Assembly: GCA_017441385.1 (NCBI GenBank) | Contig: JAFRXY010000106.1 | Span: forward strand, 1 to 33,366 | Direction: 5' to 3' | From: Clostridia bacterium | Lineage (GTDB): Bacteria; Bacillota; Clostridia; Oscillospirales; Acutalibacteraceae | DNA: 33,366 bases | Part shown: positions 31,119 through 33,366 of the stretch, one piece after another | Layout: each line of letters starts with the position of its first letter | Position numbering within the stretch: position 1 is the stretch's first letter | Position numbers and translations under genes: made by a program | Notes under the pieces: model-generated | Told to the model about the DNA's origin: nothing | What the model saw: only the letters and a program-made list of their open reading frames with translations | Database searches by the model: none

Positions 31119-31946
31119 TTATGATTGATAAATTTTAGGATTGATGATTCCGTCGTATTCGCTTGCGTCCAGTTCGTCGGACACGGCAATGTAACAATCC
31201 ACATTCCGTCGGAATCTGCCCATACTGATTTCCACGCATTCCGGGCGAAAAGCGCATAGCAGCCCTTCCCCGCCTACCGCCGAATAGGGAATCACCCTGA
31301 AATTACGGCCGCCGCTTTGCGGAAAGCCCTGAGGAATCGCATTCCCGAGGGAATTCCTCCTTGCGACAATCACCGGAAGTCCGGAAAACGGCTCTGTGAG
31401 CAGGTTGCCGCTGTCGCACAGAAGCCGGAGCGAACACTCCGCGCCTTCGCAGCGTATCACAACGCGGCATTCGCCTCCGCGAAGCTCCAGCCTTCGGCAG
31501 ATTTTTCCGGCAATTGTGATGACGGAATAGCAGGCCACCGTGACTGCGATGACAAATCCGGGGGACAGACTGAAATATACCGTACCGTTGCGATAGTACA
31601 TTCCTCTCGGGGCAACCGTCAGCCAGAGCGCAAGCATTGCGCCGCCGAATCCAAAGGTCACCGCGCAGGTGGTCAGGAGATAGCGACAGAATGCCCTGAC
31701 GCTTCTCACCCGGAACGCGGCAAGAACCATTACCGAGGAAATAGCCAGCTTCAGAAAACCGCCCGCCAGAAAATGCAAGGGCGGAAGAAAAAGCGTCAGC
31801 GAACAGGCCGCTCCGAACGCAGCGCCAAGACAGATCCGCGTCCGGCTTATTCCCCCCCGCATAACTTTCCCCACGGAGAGCAGCAGAAAATAATTGATAA
31901 AGAAATTCAGCGCCAGCAGCACGTCCACATATATGATCTGTTTCAT
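31119..31946 (-). CDS. spoIIGA: Sporulation sigma-E processing peptidase SpoIIGA
   Basis: SpoIIGA is the septum membrane aspartic protease that cuts pro-SigE. It has 275 residues from [20 protein letters not shown] at 31946, the family's usual N-terminus; the reading frame stays open far upstream, but that part is not family-like. Five membrane helices lie in the first 150 residues. The catalytic aspartate is in [15 protein letters not shown], and the C-terminal domain has [17 protein letters not shown] and [17 protein letters not shown] lies 12 bases upstream of the ATG, a little far. Together with sigE it shows the organism can sporulate or descends from one that could. Confidence 0.93.
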   Translation of the reverse strand: MKQIIYVDVLLALNFFINYFLLLSVGKVMRGGISRTRICLGAAFGAACSLTLFLPPLHFLAGGFLKLAISSVMVLAAFRVRSVRAFCRYLLTTCAVTFGFGGAMLALWLTVAPRGMYYRNGTVYFSLSPGFVIAVTVACYSVITIAGKICRRLELRGGECRVVIRCEGAECSLRLLCDSGNLLTEPFSGLPVIVARRNSLGNAIPQGFPQSGGRNFRVIPYSAVGGEGLLCAFRPECVEISMGRFRRNVDCYIAVSDELDASEYDGIINPKIYQS

Positions 31947-31982
31947 TTCAATTGCGGTTCCTCCGTCATGTTTTCTCAAAGC

Positions 31983-32019
31983 ATTATACCTCCATATATA
32001 TTCGTAATTCCGTCGGAAT
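31983..32019 (-). promoter_or_regulatory. Candidate promoter region of spoIIGA-sigE
   Basis: On the minus strand TATAAT lies at 31983-31988, about 37 bp before spoIIGA. No -35 is at the normal distance, as expected for a Spo0A-activated promoter. An inverted repeat ATTCC-GTC-GGAAT lies at 32007-32019. A canonical 0A box (TGTCGAA) was not found, so Spo0A control rests on gene identity. Confidence 0.35.
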
Positions 32020-32132
32020 ATGTCAGGCGGCCGACAATCATATTCCTCCTTTTCGGGGCATATAAATGCAGGGAATAAAAACGGCAGCGGAAGGATAAAT
32101 GGAAAGCTGTCCTCAGGAAGGCAGAGCTGAAA

Positions 32133-33056
32133 ATGAATGATTTTATGCCAGAAGGAAAGAAACTGAATACTGATTCCAACAGACAGGCAATGGCACATCC
32201 CGCCGCGCTCGCCGCGGCGATGGAAAACGGAACGATACTGGAAGCGCGGGCCTCCGTCTGCGACAGCAGCCACAATTTAATCGTAGACCTCGGCTGCATG
32301 AATGGCGTCATTCCACGCGAGGAATGCGCGCTGGGAATTGCGCAGGGAACGACCCGCGATATTGCCATTATTTCACGCGTCGGCAAGCCGGTATGCTTTT
32401 ATGTCACCAAAATCTGCGCCGACCGGCACGGAATTCCCTACGCGACGCTTTCCCGCAGAGCCGTTCAGCAGCAATGCATGGAACATTATGTGGAAAGACT
32501 TCGTGCCGGCGATATTATTGACGGCAGGGTGACCCACCTCGAACAGTTCGGGGCTTTCGTGGATATTGGGTGCGGCATTCCGTCCCTCATGAGCATCGAC
32601 ACCATGTCGGTTTCGAGAATCGCCCATCCTTCCGACCGCTTCACGGTGGGCATGGACATCCGGGCGGTTGTCCGTTCCAACGAGGGCGGAAGAATTTCCC
32701 TCAGCCACAGAGAATTACTCGGAACGTGGACGGAAAACGCTTCGCTTTTCAACATAGGCGAGACCGTCACAGGAATTGTCCGCTCGGTGGAGGAATACGG
32801 CGTATTCGTGGAGATAATGCCCAATCTCGCCGGACTCGCCGAAAAGCGGGAGGGCATTGAACCCGGCTGCGGCGCCAGCGTCTACATCAAGAGCATTATT
32901 CCGGAGAGAATGAAGATCAAGCTGGTGCTTGTGGACACTTTTCCATACGACTGCCCGCCGTCACCGCCCAGATATTTTTTTGAAGGAAGCCACATGGATC
33001 GGTTCGTCTATTCCCCCCTCTGTTCGGACAAACGAATTGAAACGAGATTCCTTTAA
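32133..33056 (+). CDS. S1 RNA-binding domain protein
   Basis: The protein has 307 residues with three OB folds. The first is about 30-110 (LEARASVCDSSHNLIVDLGC). The second is about 128-200, an orthodox S1 domain (GDIIDGRVTHLEQFGAFVDI, then FTVGMDIRAVVRSNEGGRISLSHRELLG). The third is about 210-275 (GETVTGIVRSVEEYGVFVEI). It resembles the short S1-like proteins of clostridia, not the ribosomal protein S1 with six repeats. It probably binds RNA in the cytoplasm. AGGAAGG precedes the ATG. It diverges from spoIIGA across 186 bp, and a strong terminator follows. No link to sporulation is shown. Confidence 0.88.
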   Translation: MNDFMPEGKKLNTDSNRQAMAHPAALAAAMENGTILEARASVCDSSHNLIVDLGCMNGVIPREECALGIAQGTTRDIAIISRVGKPVCFYVTKICADRHGIPYATLSRRAVQQQCMEHYVERLRAGDIIDGRVTHLEQFGAFVDIGCGIPSLMSIDTMSVSRIAHPSDRFTVGMDIRAVVRSNEGGRISLSHRELLGTWTENASLFNIGETVTGIVRSVEEYGVFVEIMPNLAGLAEKREGIEPGCGASVYIKSIIPERMKIKLVLVDTFPYDCPPSPPRYFFEGSHMDRFVYSPLCSDKRIETRFL

Positions 33057-33060
33057 TATG

Positions 33061-33123
33061 AGGCGGTAGCAGAGGTAGGAGGCTTCACAAAGGTAGGAGG
33101 TAAGCGTAGCAGGTAGCAAGTAG
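33061..33123. repeat. Degenerate GGTAG-rich repeat after the S1 gene
   Basis: The sequence is built of imperfect copies of GGTAGNAG and GGTAGGAGG, for example aggtaggagg at two places about 20 bp apart. It has no gene. It precedes the terminator at 33139. Confidence 0.4.
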
Positions 33124-33138
33124 AAAAGGATGAAAAAA

Positions 33139-33174
33139 GGGATTAAGCGGTCAGATTCGCTTAATCCCTTTTTT
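33139..33174 (+). terminator. Terminator after the S1 protein gene
   Basis: GGGATTAAGCG (33139-33149) and CGCTTAATCCC (33158-33168) pair perfectly, followed by TTTTTT on the plus strand and preceded by AAAAAA. Confidence 0.88.
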
Positions 33175-33227
33175 ACTTTTTGGATACATATTAGCTGTGC
33201 GAAGCATACTGTAAAAGGCAAATCATA

Positions 33228-33366
33228 AGAGCCTGTTCAGAATCTCTCCACGCACGTCTGGCTGGCATCTTTTCCGCCATATTTTGCCAAAATCCTCGTT
33301 AATACACAAAGTATTGCCTGCGGTTTTGGCGTCATCTGGCGAAAAATCTGACGGCGCCATCCGCAC
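33228..33366. mobile_element. MITE-like repeat, copy 2, inverted and cut by the window edge
   Basis: This segment matches the reverse complement of the element at 22704-22866 from its terminal repeat inward. The central block from cgccatattttgccaaaatc through gcggttttggc is identical, while the terminal repeat has drifted (gagcctgttcagaatctc). About 25 bp of the far end lies beyond the window. Confidence 0.75.

Noticed and set aside
32961-33221. 86-residue minus-strand frame at the right end
   Set aside because: It covers the end of the S1 gene, the GGTAG repeat and the terminator; no ribosome site or family resemblance.

Overview
The window looks like the chromosome of an anaerobic, spore-forming clostridium, most likely of the Oscillospiraceae/Ruminococcaceae type. 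The evidence is the sporulation pair spoIIGA-sigE, the IspH-S1 fusion typical of Clostridia, an oxygen-sensitive class III ribonucleotide reductase, a Firmicutes-type dnaX-ybaB-recR order with the SRP RNA upstream, and moderately GC-rich coding sequence. The genus cannot be settled from the sequence alone.

Layout. 1-2300 is the accessory part: the end of an IS21-family element running off the left edge, a small AT-rich gene of unknown role that stops at the IS edge, two small hairpins, and a XerC/D-like tyrosine recombinase behind a consensus promoter with a large dyad. 2300-7250 (minus strand) is a housekeeping operon: RpiR regulator, HI0933-like flavoprotein, cmk, ispH-S1. 7350-10720 (minus) is dnaX-ybaB-recR-smpB with the SRP RNA just upstream. 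10870-11060 may hold a plus-strand structured RNA. 11115-13741 is a class III ribonucleotide reductase operon in which the glycyl-radical segment is a separate 55-residue protein. 13868-22565 (minus) is one long run: ClpP/TepA-like protease, uppP, ftsK/spoIIIE, ygiQ, a ComEC-like metallo-beta-lactamase lipoprotein and a DUF3006 protein, from a promoter with a palindrome over its -10 box. 22600-22910 holds terminators and a MITE-like element; a second copy, inverted, lies at the right edge.

22930-27285 contains a conserved cysteine-rich protein of unknown role, then a LytTR-DUF3021-ABC ATPase-ABC permease module (minus). Diverging from it is a small membrane protein with the fold of signal peptidase I but without the catalytic dyad. 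27416-30264 (minus) carries aqpZ, a DAHP synthase and an ADP-ribosylglycohydrolase. 30377-31946 is spoIIGA-sigE, and an S1-domain protein diverges from it.

The strongest leads are the split NrdD, the degenerate signal peptidase paired with the LytTR/ABC module, the motif-repeat acidic tail on FtsK, and the MITE pair. I saw no CRISPR array, no tRNA or rRNA, and no complete prophage. Most of the window is ordinary core genome, and I do not claim a whole new system.
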